From: Flavisolibacter longurius
GTDB taxonomy: Bacteria > Bacteroidota > Bacteroidia > Chitinophagales > Chitinophagaceae
Assembly: GCA_013327885.1 (NCBI GenBank)
Contig: JABUMY010000010.1
Span: 164,461 to 228,460, forward strand
DNA: 64,000 nt
Direction of reading: 5' to 3'
Part shown: piece by piece, positions 1-7,591 of the stretch
How positions within the stretch are numbered: the first letter of the stretch is position 1
Layout of the letters: every line of letters starts with the position of its first letter
Notes under the pieces: generated by a model
Database searches by the model: none
What the model saw: the letters and a program-made list of their open reading frames with translations, nothing else
What the model was told of the DNA's origin: nothing
Translations under genes and position numbers: made by a program

Positions 1-641
1 CCTTTTTCATCGCAAACCTGCTTTAGCGATTTTTTGCCACCGCAGCAAAAGTCGATGCCATACTTGCGAAACACTTCTGCCTTGCGCAGGTCTTTTGCCG
101 CAATCTGGCCAACCGTTTCGCCGTTTTCCGTGTCAGCCTTGCGAATCTGTACCCGCCACCAGGAGGGTCCTTTTTCAAGGTAATCCCAGGTAAAGATGTT
201 GCCACGTTCAGCGATCAATTGGTAGTAAAGTGGCTTGGGGTCATGGTCGTTTAATATCTGGAAAGCTTCGCCCCCTTTCAATTCGTCGAAATAGCGAAAA
301 ATAGTGGGGTGCTTTAGCCTTGGTTCGATCTGTGTAACATTCAGCACAAAAATACCTGTTGCCGCTTCGTCGGCAGCCGTATCAAAAACAGAGGAAGCCG
401 CTTTGGGCTCGCCGGTTTTTCGGATCTCCACCTTCCATACTTCGGGACCATTTTCCAGCTCGATCCATTCAAAGACCTCTCCCCTTTCTGCCTTCATTTC
501 GTAAAACAGCGGAATAGGATCATGATCGTTGATCAGTAAAAAAGCATCGCCGTTTTGCAGAGCGTCAAACTTTTCAAAAACCGTCGGATGCTTGCGTGCC
601 GGTTGCAGTTCAGGTATAACTAAGGTCTCAATCAGTTGCAT
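1..641 (-). CDS. DUF2249 x2 - ScdA_N (Ric-type) protein, 3' end cut by window
   Basis: The reading frame is open from the ATG at 641 to the left edge (about 213 codons seen). Two DUF2249-like units (starting near residues 17 and 109, each with HPT(V/I)F near the start and a NDHDP motif) are followed by an ScdA_N-type segment (about 175-205) with the signature YGIDFCCGGKKSL. In the Ric/YtfE/ScdA family this cysteine-containing domain belongs to proteins that repair iron-sulfur clusters damaged by nitric oxide or oxidants, and DUF2249 often accompanies nitrogen-oxide and respiration genes in Bacteroidota. A hemerythrin-like domain could follow to the left, which cannot be seen. A 26-bp perfect palindrome lies 22 bp upstream of the start, as expected for a stress-regulated gene. 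The domain call is firm; the role in NO/Fe-S repair is inferred from the family. Confidence 0.85.
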   Translation of the reverse strand, partial: MQLIETLVIPELQPARKHPTVFEKFDALQNGDAFLLINDHDPIPLFYEMKAERGEVFEWIELENGPEVWKVEIRKTGEPKAASSVFDTAADEAATGIFVLNVTQIEPRLKHPTIFRYFDELKGGEAFQILNDHDPKPLYYQLIAERGNIFTWDYLEKGPSWWRVQIRKADTENGETVGQIAAKDLRKAEVFRKYGIDFCCGGKKSLKQVCDEK

Positions 642-662
642 AGTATTTTCGTTTAATTGAGC

Positions 663-688
663 AATAAAAGTATTTGAATACTTTTATT
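663..688. promoter_or_regulatory. 26-bp perfect palindrome, probable operator of the DUF2249/ScdA_N gene
   Basis: Arms AATAAAAGTATT (663-674) and AATACTTTTATT (677-688) are exact reverse complements around a TG spacer. The site ends 22 bp before the start codon at 641, so it would overlap the promoter of that gene. The inner AAGTATTTGAATACTT resembles the general AAG-N-AT-rich dyads of Rrf2/NsrR-type regulators; this resemblance is by eye. A repressor responding to NO or Fe-S state is inferred. Confidence 0.6.
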
Positions 689-836
689 CAAAACATGAGT
701 TTTATCAGTTCCGTTTGATTGTGTTTTTCGTTTTTAATTTTTCAAATGAAACGCTCATATATACTCTTGGCCGAATCCTACTGCAGAGTGGTAAGCAATT
801 TGCAGGTATGGCAGAAATTGCAGCAAACCGATCGTT

Positions 837-1991
837 ATGAATCCATTTCCCTCATTTTTCCAGGGCGGCTTTGAATGCGCCGACATTGTCAACAACCAAG
901 GCAACCGGGTAGATCTTTTGGACCTGACTTTTCACCACCAGCGAGTGGCGGAAGATTACAGCCTGCTGGCTAACCTGGGAATTAAAACCGTTCGGGAGGG
1001 GATCCGGTGGAGCGTGGTGGAAAAACAGCCGTATCAATTTGATTTTACAGAAGTAGGTAACAGGATCATTGAGGCCGACAAAGCCGGTATACAACAGGTG
1101 TGGGACATTTGCCATTTTGGTTACCCCGATGGCCTGATGCCCGGACATCCGCAATTCGCCAACCGCTTTGTGGCGCTTTGCACAGCTTTTGCGCAGTTTT
1201 ACACCGCACACACCGTTCAGCCGCTGGTGGTTGTACCTATCAATGAAATCAGTTTTTTTTCCTGGCTGGGTGGCGAAGCAAGAGGGACCGTTCCGTTTGC
1301 CATCAATGCCGGTTTTGATGTAAAGTATTTTCTCTGCCGGGCCGCTATCATGGGTGCAAAAGCGATCAAAGCCATCCAGCCGGAAGCGAAAATTATGTTG
1401 GTTGAACCATTAATGCGGGTACATCCCAAAGCAACCGAATTACCTTGCGAAACCATCCACGGATTGAACGAAGCGCAGTTCCAGGCCATGGATATTTTTT
1501 GTGGTAAGATGTGTCCCGAATTGGGAGGCGATCCTTCGCTGATGGATTACGCCGGTTTTAATTTTTATTATAACAACCAATGGGAACATTGCGGCGAAAC
1601 GATTGGCTGGTGCACGGAAAAACGCCGCACCCCGTTTTACCAGGTGTTGAAAGATGCGGCAGACAGGTACAACAAACCGGTTGTACTTTCTGAAACAGGC
1701 CATTTTGGCGAGCACCGTGCCCAATGGCTTGAACTGATCACCGCCGATTGCCTGACGGCCATGGAAATGGGTGTTGACCTAAAAGGAATTTGCATCTACC
1801 CTGTGCTGGACCGGCCCGACTGGGACACACTCAAAAGCATTGATTGTGGCATCTGGGGATATGATGAAAACGGCAACCGCTGCGTTCAACTTGACTATTA
1901 CGAAATGGTCAAACAATGCATCGGCCAGGTGGACGACTGGTTTGCGAGCCGGGTGAAAAAAATGGACGTCGTTGAATCAATCGTTGCCTAA
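837..1991 (+). CDS. GH1-like (clan GH-A) beta-glucosidase-type protein
   Basis: This 384-residue protein lacks a signal peptide, so it is probably cytoplasmic. It reads as a TIM-barrel glycosidase of clan GH-A: an acid/base-like glutamate in PINEIS (E137) after strand 4 and a nucleophile-like glutamate in VLSETGHFG (E286) after strand 7, with a conserved FNFYYNNQWE segment between (241-250). It is shorter than canonical GH1 enzymes (about 450 aa) and belongs to the group usually annotated as beta-glucosidase or family-1 glycosylhydrolase. Substrate is unknown. The ATG at 837 is the first in-frame start consistent with the domain. Neighbours are transcribed in the opposite direction, so it is probably monocistronic. 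Confidence 0.75.
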   Translation: MNPFPSFFQGGFECADIVNNQGNRVDLLDLTFHHQRVAEDYSLLANLGIKTVREGIRWSVVEKQPYQFDFTEVGNRIIEADKAGIQQVWDICHFGYPDGLMPGHPQFANRFVALCTAFAQFYTAHTVQPLVVVPINEISFFSWLGGEARGTVPFAINAGFDVKYFLCRAAIMGAKAIKAIQPEAKIMLVEPLMRVHPKATELPCETIHGLNEAQFQAMDIFCGKMCPELGGDPSLMDYAGFNFYYNNQWEHCGETIGWCTEKRRTPFYQVLKDAADRYNKPVVLSETGHFGEHRAQWLELITADCLTAMEMGVDLKGICIYPVLDRPDWDTLKSIDCGIWGYDENGNRCVQLDYYEMVKQCIGQVDDWFASRVKKMDVVESIVA

Positions 1992-2082
1992 AAATGAAAT
2001 GAACCAATTATCTTGATTCATTTCATCACTACGAACACAAGAAATTATATGCTAAATCACAACACTTGAATTTTCGTTACCC

Positions 2083-2496
2083 TCAATGTTGATAAAGATC
2101 CAAAGCAATTTTTTCTTCCAGCGCTTCTCTTTCCAGGTCAATTTCTTCCTTCGTGCGAATCCCGAAATAACGCATAACCGGTAACGGCGGGCACCAGCCC
2201 TGCAAGGTATGCTGCACAAGAAAAAGGGAGGAAACAGCGCTCAGCAAAAGCCATCGTTTATGAACGGTAAGGCCCAGTGTCAAACCAATGATAACATTGA
2301 GTCCGGACGCTAGCTGCAGCGACCGCTCAATATCCCACTCCCTGTCGAGTTGCTGCAACCGGCCTTCCATCACACCGGCACCAAGCGCTCCATACCTCCG
2401 CACATTGGCATCGGTCTTTTGATCGATCTTGCGGTTAAGCTTGGCTGGCGTATTACTGCGCACCCTGTCATTGCTGAGTTGTAGGCTGGTATTCAT
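2083..2496 (-). CDS. DUF2892/YgaP-type inner-membrane protein
   Basis: The 137-residue protein has a polar N-terminal half (about 1-60) followed by two hydrophobic segments (about 62-78 and 81-97) and the motif GWCPPLPVMRYFGIRT (about 99-114). The W-C-P-P-L-P and G-I-R-T elements are typical of DUF2892 / YgaP-like membrane domains, which are often fused or adjacent to rhodanese domains and linked to sulfur handling. No rhodanese domain is present here. The polar extension (about 60 aa) is longer than in minimal DUF2892 proteins. The role is unknown. A terminator lies between it and the DUF2243 gene upstream, so the two are probably separate transcription units. Confidence 0.65.
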   Translation of the reverse strand: MNTSLQLSNDRVRSNTPAKLNRKIDQKTDANVRRYGALGAGVMEGRLQQLDREWDIERSLQLASGLNVIIGLTLGLTVHKRWLLLSAVSSLFLVQHTLQGWCPPLPVMRYFGIRTKEEIDLEREALEEKIALDLYQH

Positions 2497-2599
2497 TCAT
2501 TTTTTTGCGTTGGGTAATCAAACGTCGTGCCTTATAGGTCCTGTTTCCAAATCTTAACCTGCTTTAAAATAATTGCAGCTTCACCGTGAGTATAATATT

Positions 2600-2622
2600 A
2601 AAAAGAAAACCTCTACGAGAGG
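2600..2622 (-). terminator. Intrinsic terminator after the DUF2243 gene
   Basis: On the minus strand CCTCT-CGT-AGAGG (2622-2610) is followed by TTTTCTTTTT. It starts 8 bp after the TAG stop of the gene at 2631-3290. Confidence 0.7.
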
Positions 2623-2630
2623 CTATACGG

Positions 2631-3290
2631 CTAACTTACCAATTCCTGTTGCCGCTTTTTGTTTACTAATAAGTGGCCAATTAGTATCATCAGCACGGAA
2701 ACTCCAAGAAAAGACCAATTCCAAAACGCAGGGTTTTCTGTTACTTCCCGCACGTTGTGCAGCTTCAGCAGGTGGTGATCGATAATGCCTTCAACGATAT
2801 TGAACATACCCCAACCCAGGAGCATTCCACCCGCAAGAAGATTTCCTGACCGATCAATGTTGCTACGCCCCTGAAGTTTCCACAAAAGCACCACGCCAAC
2901 GAGCACTACCAACAGGCAAAAGGCATGAAAAACACCATCCCAAAACATATTGACGCTTTTGGCTACCAGATTAGTGGGTGGAATTTTATTGGAAAGCATT
3001 TCGTGCCATTGCAGGATCTGGTGCAGCACAATACCATCAATGAAACCGCCGAGCCCGATGCCCAGGACCATTGCCGTTGTGGTAAGCGGGACCGGCGTAC
3101 GGTGTTGTCCGCCTGGCAGAGAAGCACTAACTGTTCTGTACCGCTTTGCCGCAAGGGAAGAAAGGATAGCTACCAATGCCGCAAGAACAAAAAATGCTGA
3201 GAGCATGGTTAAGAGGTTAGGATAAAAACGGCTGTCCCAGATGGCTTCCTGTACCTGTTTGTTACAGGTAATGCATGCAAAAATGTTCAT
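2631..3290 (-). CDS. DUF2243 family membrane protein with Cys-containing N-terminal extension
   Basis: Residues about 72-215 match DUF2243: MVLGIGLGGFIDGIVLHQIL, then QWHEML, a WDGVFHAF segment and a C-terminal IVEGIIDHHLLKLHNVRE block, with histidines placed along four or more membrane helices. The first ~65 residues add a CITCNKQ (CxxC) motif and another hydrophobic helix (about 27-46) that is not part of the core family, so this may be a fusion of a short membrane protein with DUF2243. DUF2243 proteins often sit near cytochrome oxidase assembly genes, but none is seen here. The function is unknown. It is terminated by the hairpin at 2600-2622. Confidence 0.75.
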   Translation of the reverse strand: MNIFACITCNKQVQEAIWDSRFYPNLLTMLSAFFVLAALVAILSSLAAKRYRTVSASLPGGQHRTPVPLTTTAMVLGIGLGGFIDGIVLHQILQWHEMLSNKIPPTNLVAKSVNMFWDGVFHAFCLLVVLVGVVLLWKLQGRSNIDRSGNLLAGGMLLGWGMFNIVEGIIDHHLLKLHNVREVTENPAFWNWSFLGVSVLMILIGHLLVNKKRQQELVS

Positions 3291-3571
3291 GGTGCAGGTT
3301 TGGTTATCAAGTCATGTTGTATACAATAGTTATTCCAATGCGGCTCGTATTGCCCTGACTTGTTCTCGTTGTCATTGTGATATAAATGCCTGCACACCGG
3401 TTTAAACCTTTTTTATGCTCAAGTTTTAATTGCTAAGACAAGAACCGCATCGTCGCACACCGAAGAACTGACAGCAGCAAAAAGGCTGAAACTTTTTGCA
3501 GAAAATTTATATGTAACGGATAACGAAACCGGTCGGTTGATTGCCATTCCGGCGGTAGCTTTACAGGAAAA

Positions 3572-4009
3572 ATGGCAAAGATCTTCCTGGAAAGAAAAAA
3601 AGGTGTTTTTGGTTTTGATGTTAAAGACGAGGCCGGGCATTTGTTACAAACCGACAGCAGCCGTGAGAACGGCGGTGATGAATCAGGCTTTCGTCCCATG
3701 CAGTTGGTGCTGGCTGCCCTGGGAAGTTGCAGTGCCATTGACCTTGTTTCTATCCTGGCCAAGCAGCGGCAGGAGATCCGCGAACTTTCCATTGAAGTAG
3801 ATGGTGAACGCGAAAAAGGAAAGATCCCTTCCTTGTGGCAAACCGTCGCCGTGACCTTTCATTTGAAAGGAAACATTGATGCCGAAAAAGCAGAAAAAGC
3901 CGCCACCCTGTCGATGGAAAAATACTGCTCGGTTGCCGAAACACTCCGGCGCGGTGGCACAGAAATCAATTGGAAAGTAATTGTAGACACCGCGGAGGCA
4001 ACGTCGTAA
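3572..4009 (+). CDS. OsmC family protein (peroxiredoxin-like)
   Basis: The 145-residue protein has the family layout: an N-terminal beta sheet, the first redox cysteine in ALGSCSAID (C53) at the start of the central helix, and the second in MEKYCSVAETL (C119). RPMQLVLAALGSC and the E(R)xLRRG-type end are also typical. OsmC/Ohr proteins reduce organic hydroperoxides with the two cysteines; this one is of the general YhfA/OsmC-like type, so the substrate is uncertain. The ATG at 3572 fits the domain start. It is followed 75 bp later by cysM on the same strand. Confidence 0.85.
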   Translation: MAKIFLERKKGVFGFDVKDEAGHLLQTDSSRENGGDESGFRPMQLVLAALGSCSAIDLVSILAKQRQEIRELSIEVDGEREKGKIPSLWQTVAVTFHLKGNIDAEKAEKAATLSMEKYCSVAETLRRGGTEINWKVIVDTAEATS

Positions 4010-4084
4010 AAAGCGGTTGTGCCTGGCTGGTAGGGCAGGAATAATTTTGGCACGAGAACCAATAGAACCATGTAAACAATTTTT

Positions 4085-4960
4085 ATGGCAAGTGTTTTAG
4101 ATACGGTAGGCAATACACCACAGGTAGAGATCAAGCGGCTCAACCCAAATCCCGCAGTTAAAATTTTTGCCAAGCTGGAAGGCAACAATCCCGGCGGCAG
4201 CGTAAAAGACCGGCCGGCGCTGAACATGATACGCAGTGCCGTGGAAAGAGGCGACATCTCCCCTGAAACAAAACTGATAGAAGCCACCAGCGGGAATACC
4301 GGTATTGCCATGGCATTGATCGCTAATCTTTATGGCTTGCAGATCGAACTGGTAATGCCTTCCACCTCTACCCGCGAACGGGTGCTGGCCATGGAAGCGT
4401 TTGGTGCAAAGGTCATTCTGCTCGACAGAATGGAAGATTGCAGGGACTACGCAGATGAAAAAGGAGCCAGCGGTGATTACTTCCTGCTAAACCAATTTGC
4501 CAACCCTGATAATTACAAGGCCCATTACAAAACAACAGGACCCGAGATCTGGCGGGATACCAATGGCGAGGTCACGCATTTTGTTAGTTCGATGGGAACA
4601 ACGGGAACCATCATGGGCACTTCGCAATTTTTAAAAGAACAAAACAATGCAATCCAGATCGTGGGTTGCCAGCCTACCGAAGAATCTTCCATACCCGGTA
4701 TCCGCCGATGGCCACCCGCCTATCTGCCCAAGATCTTTGACCCGTCAAGGGTTGACAGGATCATGGATATTTCGCAAGCGGAAGCCACGGAAATGACCCG
4801 GCGGCTGGCGAAAGAAGAAGGCATTTTTGCCGGCATGAGCAGTGGTGGCGCTGCATCGGCTGCCATTCGGTTAAGCCAGGAACTGGAGAAAGGGACTATC
4901 GTTTTTATCGTTTGTGATCGTGGCGACCGGTACCTGAGCAGCGACTTGTTCAGCGGTTAA
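4085..4960 (+). CDS. cysM: Cysteine synthase B (O-acetylserine/sulfocysteine synthase)
   Basis: This PLP-dependent fold-type II enzyme makes cysteine from O-acetylserine and sulfide, or sulfocysteine from thiosulfate. The PLP lysine is K41 in GGSVKDRP, the substrate loop is TSGNTG (68-73), the phosphate cup is GTTGT (171-175), and GMSSGGA (250-256) is the C-terminal cofactor contact. The RRWPPAYLP segment (207-215) and the length of 291 residues fit CysM rather than CysK. The start at 4085 gives a canonical N-terminus (LDTVGNTP). It is the last clear gene of a plus-strand pair with osmC. Confidence 0.93.
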   Translation: MASVLDTVGNTPQVEIKRLNPNPAVKIFAKLEGNNPGGSVKDRPALNMIRSAVERGDISPETKLIEATSGNTGIAMALIANLYGLQIELVMPSTSTRERVLAMEAFGAKVILLDRMEDCRDYADEKGASGDYFLLNQFANPDNYKAHYKTTGPEIWRDTNGEVTHFVSSMGTTGTIMGTSQFLKEQNNAIQIVGCQPTEESSIPGIRRWPPAYLPKIFDPSRVDRIMDISQAEATEMTRRLAKEEGIFAGMSSGGAASAAIRLSQELEKGTIVFIVCDRGDRYLSSDLFSG

Positions 4961-5235
4961 TACTTGCCGAGCATCTATCCAAATTAGGCGTCACAACTTC
5001 CTCGCATTTATCTATTACCATTATGTGGATAGCTTAACCGTTGCATCATCTTGCGGTAACCATTTGTTTACATTCCGTCTTCATTTTTGTGCTGCAGTAA
5101 AAACAGTTGTAAGGTTTTATTGTACAAATTCTCATGTAGGCACCTGCTGTTTCCACAGTGGGTTTTCTTTTTACCATGCAGGCCCGTTTGCCCATGTGGG
5201 AAAAGAACCGTATATTCAGGGATTAACCCCATACC

Positions 5236-5409
5236 ATGCAAACCGTGACCTTACGATTCCAGACCCTAAGCCATTTGACCACGTTCTCGCAATTGCTGAA
5301 CGAAAATTTCCAACTGAACACCCATTCGCTTACCATCAGCGGCTCCTTTCCCTCTGCTTATGTATCCATTGCACAAAGGGTGTACGATGCACAGTTGCTT
5401 CGGCAGTAA
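5236..5409 (+). CDS. Small conserved-type Bacteroidota protein (57 aa)
   Basis: The ATG at 5236 opens a 57-codon frame ending TAA at 5407-5409. The product begins MQTVTLRF and has the pattern F-x-L-x-x-L-x-x-F ... L-x-I-x-G-x-F-x-x-A-x-V-x-x-A ... YDAQLLRQ. The same pattern appears in the small protein at 11778-11954, and I recall similar 55-65 aa proteins in Chitinophagaceae, so a real gene is favoured. No signal peptide or membrane helix is seen. The function is unknown; predicted fold is a short alpha/beta protein. Confidence 0.55.
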   Translation: MQTVTLRFQTLSHLTTFSQLLNENFQLNTHSLTISGSFPSAYVSIAQRVYDAQLLRQ

Positions 5410-5977
5410 GGCAAGTAAGCAGGTAAAAACATTTTTTTACAGTTACCGCTTGCGCAATTTCTGCAAGCCTAAATTCAGGAAGGCAAAGGCCAGTACAAAT
5501 AAAATAAGCGAGGCTGATTTACTTACCAGTTTAGGCAGGAGATCCATTTCTGACAGGAAGGGAAAGCAGGTATTCATCATCATTTTTCGATTTTGAAGTT
5601 TTTGAAACGCGAATTGTACCAGCTTAAAACTCCTATCTCCATGTGATGGAAACGTTAGCATTGGATGAAGCAAAGGTTATGTTTACGTGTGCCAGCAATT
5701 TCTCATTCCATCCAAAAACAAGCTAAACCTTGAAAAATTCCGACGATCTTCACTGATAACTGAAAGCAGATCATGAAAGCATGAGCAGCCTTAAAACTAG
5801 TTTAAACGATGTTTCAGGAGGTCGAAACCGGATTTTGCTAAGCAGCAACCTCAATCCTGCCTAAGGACAAACCCATACACTGCAAGAAAAGGGAGCCTGT
5901 TTCGGCAACCATTTCAATGGGTTTGCTATTTTTGAGCTGATTCGTTATATCCAATATCAGAACTTCCAATTTACCCT
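5410..5977. other. Intergenic region, no convincing gene
   Basis: Apart from the promoter candidate at 5927-5934 nothing clear is present. A minus-strand frame (about 5443-5580) could encode a 46-aa peptide with one hydrophobic helix, but no other support was found. Confidence 0.5.
5927..5934 (+). promoter_or_regulatory. Candidate -7 box (TATTTTTG) of the GAF sensor kinase
   Basis: TATTTTTG matches the Bacteroidota -7 consensus TAnnTTTG and lies 43 bp before the ATG at 5978. No clear TTTG -33 box is found at the expected spacing. Confidence 0.4.
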
Positions 5978-7132
5978 ATGCGCATCGCCTCCTTGCCTCC
6001 CAGTGAAGAGCTCCGTCTTCAGGATCTTTACAACTTTGATATTCTCGATAGTCAGCCCGAAAGCGAATTTGATGAACTGCTGGAGATTGCTGCCAGCATC
6101 TACGGCTGTCCAATGGCAGCCATAAGCTTTGTCGACAAAGAAAGGCAGTGGTTCAAATCCCTCATAGGCTTTTCCGGCACCGTGAAATCAACACCCCGGG
6201 AAATCTCTTTTTGCTCGCATACGATCCTGAAAAAAGAGGTGATGATCGTAGAAGACACCACCAAGGACGATCGGTTCAGCAACAACCCTTTCACGATTGG
6301 TGACGCCAATGTTCGTTTTTACGCTGGCTCTCCCATTGTTTCATCAAAAGGCTATTGCCTGGGATCGATCTGCGTCATTGACAACAAACCACGCGAATTA
6401 ACACAGGAACAAGCCCGGATGCTGCGCATTCTTTCCGACCAGATCTCTAAACTGCTGGAACTGCGCCTTAAAAACAAGCTGCTGAAGCAAAAGGCGGAAG
6501 AGCAGTTGCAATTTGAAAAAATCTTGTTTCAAAAGACGGTGCAGGAATATGAAACGGAAAAACAATCGATCAGTGCAGAACTGCACGAAAACGTAGCGCA
6601 ATCTCTTGCCGCTTTGAAGTTTCACCTGGAGCTGGCGGAGATCGAAAACAAAAATCTTCCCAACAAACACCTGCAAAATTGCAAGCAGCAGGTGTCGGTA
6701 CTCATCAAGCAGGTTCGCGACCTGTCACAATCCGTTGCACCAACCCTGCTGACGGAAGTAGAACTAAAAGACCTGGTGATTGGCATGCTGCGCCAGTTTC
6801 AAAGTCAAAGCAACATCGGCATAAATCTTTGTTACGAAGGCGACGACACCGTTTCTGCCGCGTTGGCCATGGACGTTTATCGAATTATAGAGGCCCAACT
6901 GGAAAATATAAAAAAACATGCAAAAGCAAGCCAGGTAAAAGTTACCATTGATGCCCTGAAGAATCTTAACCTGTCTATTGTAGACAATGGCTGCGGGTTT
7001 GATTCCAGCCGTTTTCAACGAGGCAGTGGCTTGAACAAAGTTCTTTCCCGGGTGGAAGTGCTGCAGGGCAATTTTGAGATTACCTCTGGTGTAAAGGGTG
7101 GCTGTGAGCTGATAGTGTCGATTCCGCGTTAA
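5978..7132 (+). CDS. Cytoplasmic GAF-domain sensor histidine kinase
   Basis: This 384-residue protein has a GAF domain (about 25-165, with FCSHTIL, DDRFSNNPF and YCLGSICVID typical of bacterial GAF sensors), a coiled-coil linker (about 160-200), a HisKA_3-like dimerisation helix with the phosphoacceptor H203 in ELHENVAQSLAALK, and a HATPase_c domain with N box EAQLENIKKHA (305-315), G1 DNGCGF (336-341) and a short G2 GSGL (349-352). There is no membrane segment, so the signal is likely intracellular (redox, light or small ligand). This NarX/DegS-like class usually pairs with LuxR-type regulators; no such partner is adjacent, so it may be an orphan. Confidence 0.88.
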   Translation: MRIASLPPSEELRLQDLYNFDILDSQPESEFDELLEIAASIYGCPMAAISFVDKERQWFKSLIGFSGTVKSTPREISFCSHTILKKEVMIVEDTTKDDRFSNNPFTIGDANVRFYAGSPIVSSKGYCLGSICVIDNKPRELTQEQARMLRILSDQISKLLELRLKNKLLKQKAEEQLQFEKILFQKTVQEYETEKQSISAELHENVAQSLAALKFHLELAEIENKNLPNKHLQNCKQQVSVLIKQVRDLSQSVAPTLLTEVELKDLVIGMLRQFQSQSNIGINLCYEGDDTVSAALAMDVYRIIEAQLENIKKHAKASQVKVTIDALKNLNLSIVDNGCGFDSSRFQRGSGLNKVLSRVEVLQGNFEITSGVKGGCELIVSIPR

Positions 7133-7591
7133 TGGGTTTGAATCACTGTTTTTGAAAATTCCTAATAAGAGCATCGGCATTATTATTTCCCCACCCCATT
7201 CCAGATGTTTTTCAAATGTTAAACAGCGAATTTTCAATTCACTTTTTCGGCCGTTGCGTTGCGGTTAACTGTAACCGAAATGCCTTGGATAAGCATTTCC
7301 GACCGTACTAACATGTATGTATACTGCTTTCTAATCCTTGCCAGACTTCGCTCTATAAAATGCAATTCTTCCTGAAAGGTTTCCACTAAATTTACCTTTG
7401 TCGTTCTGCTTATTTTTGGCCGGTTGTTTGCCTCATTTCTGCAATCCGGAACCAGGATTTATTAGCAGCTACCCATTGAAAATGACATGGACGATCTGCT
7501 TCACTGATGAAAATCATACCCGGGCATTTGGTTGTCAGCAAGTATGAGGAAGCAGGGAGCCAACTTTGCCGCGGTCTATAACAAGATAGCT
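7133..7591. other. Intergenic region upstream of pta
   Basis: No gene seen. It contains the promoter candidate at 7393-7400 and a 6-bp inverted repeat CGGTTA-ACTG-TAACCG (7262-7277). Confidence 0.5.
7393..7400 (+). promoter_or_regulatory. Candidate -7 box (TACCTTTG) for pta-ackA
   Basis: TACCTTTG matches TAnnTTTG exactly. It would give a transcript start near 7407 and a leader of about 185 nt before the pta ATG at 7592. The -33 match is poor. Confidence 0.4.

Noticed and set aside
746..874. 42-codon plus-strand ORF (MKRSYILLAESY...) overlapping the start of the GH1-like gene in another frame
   Set aside because: No homology pattern, overlaps a well-supported start; probably chance.
3411..3590. 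Open plus-strand frame with protein-like composition (ASSHTEELTAAKRLKLFAE) just before osmC
   Set aside because: No start codon, runs into osmC in another frame; not enough to call a gene remnant.
5025..5426. 133-aa plus-strand ORF
   Set aside because: Cys/His-rich random-looking composition; it is a shadow of the small gene at 5236-5409 and its leader.
5443..5580. 46-aa minus-strand ORF with one hydrophobic helix
   Set aside because: Only a hydrophobic stretch supports it; no neighbours, promoter or pattern.
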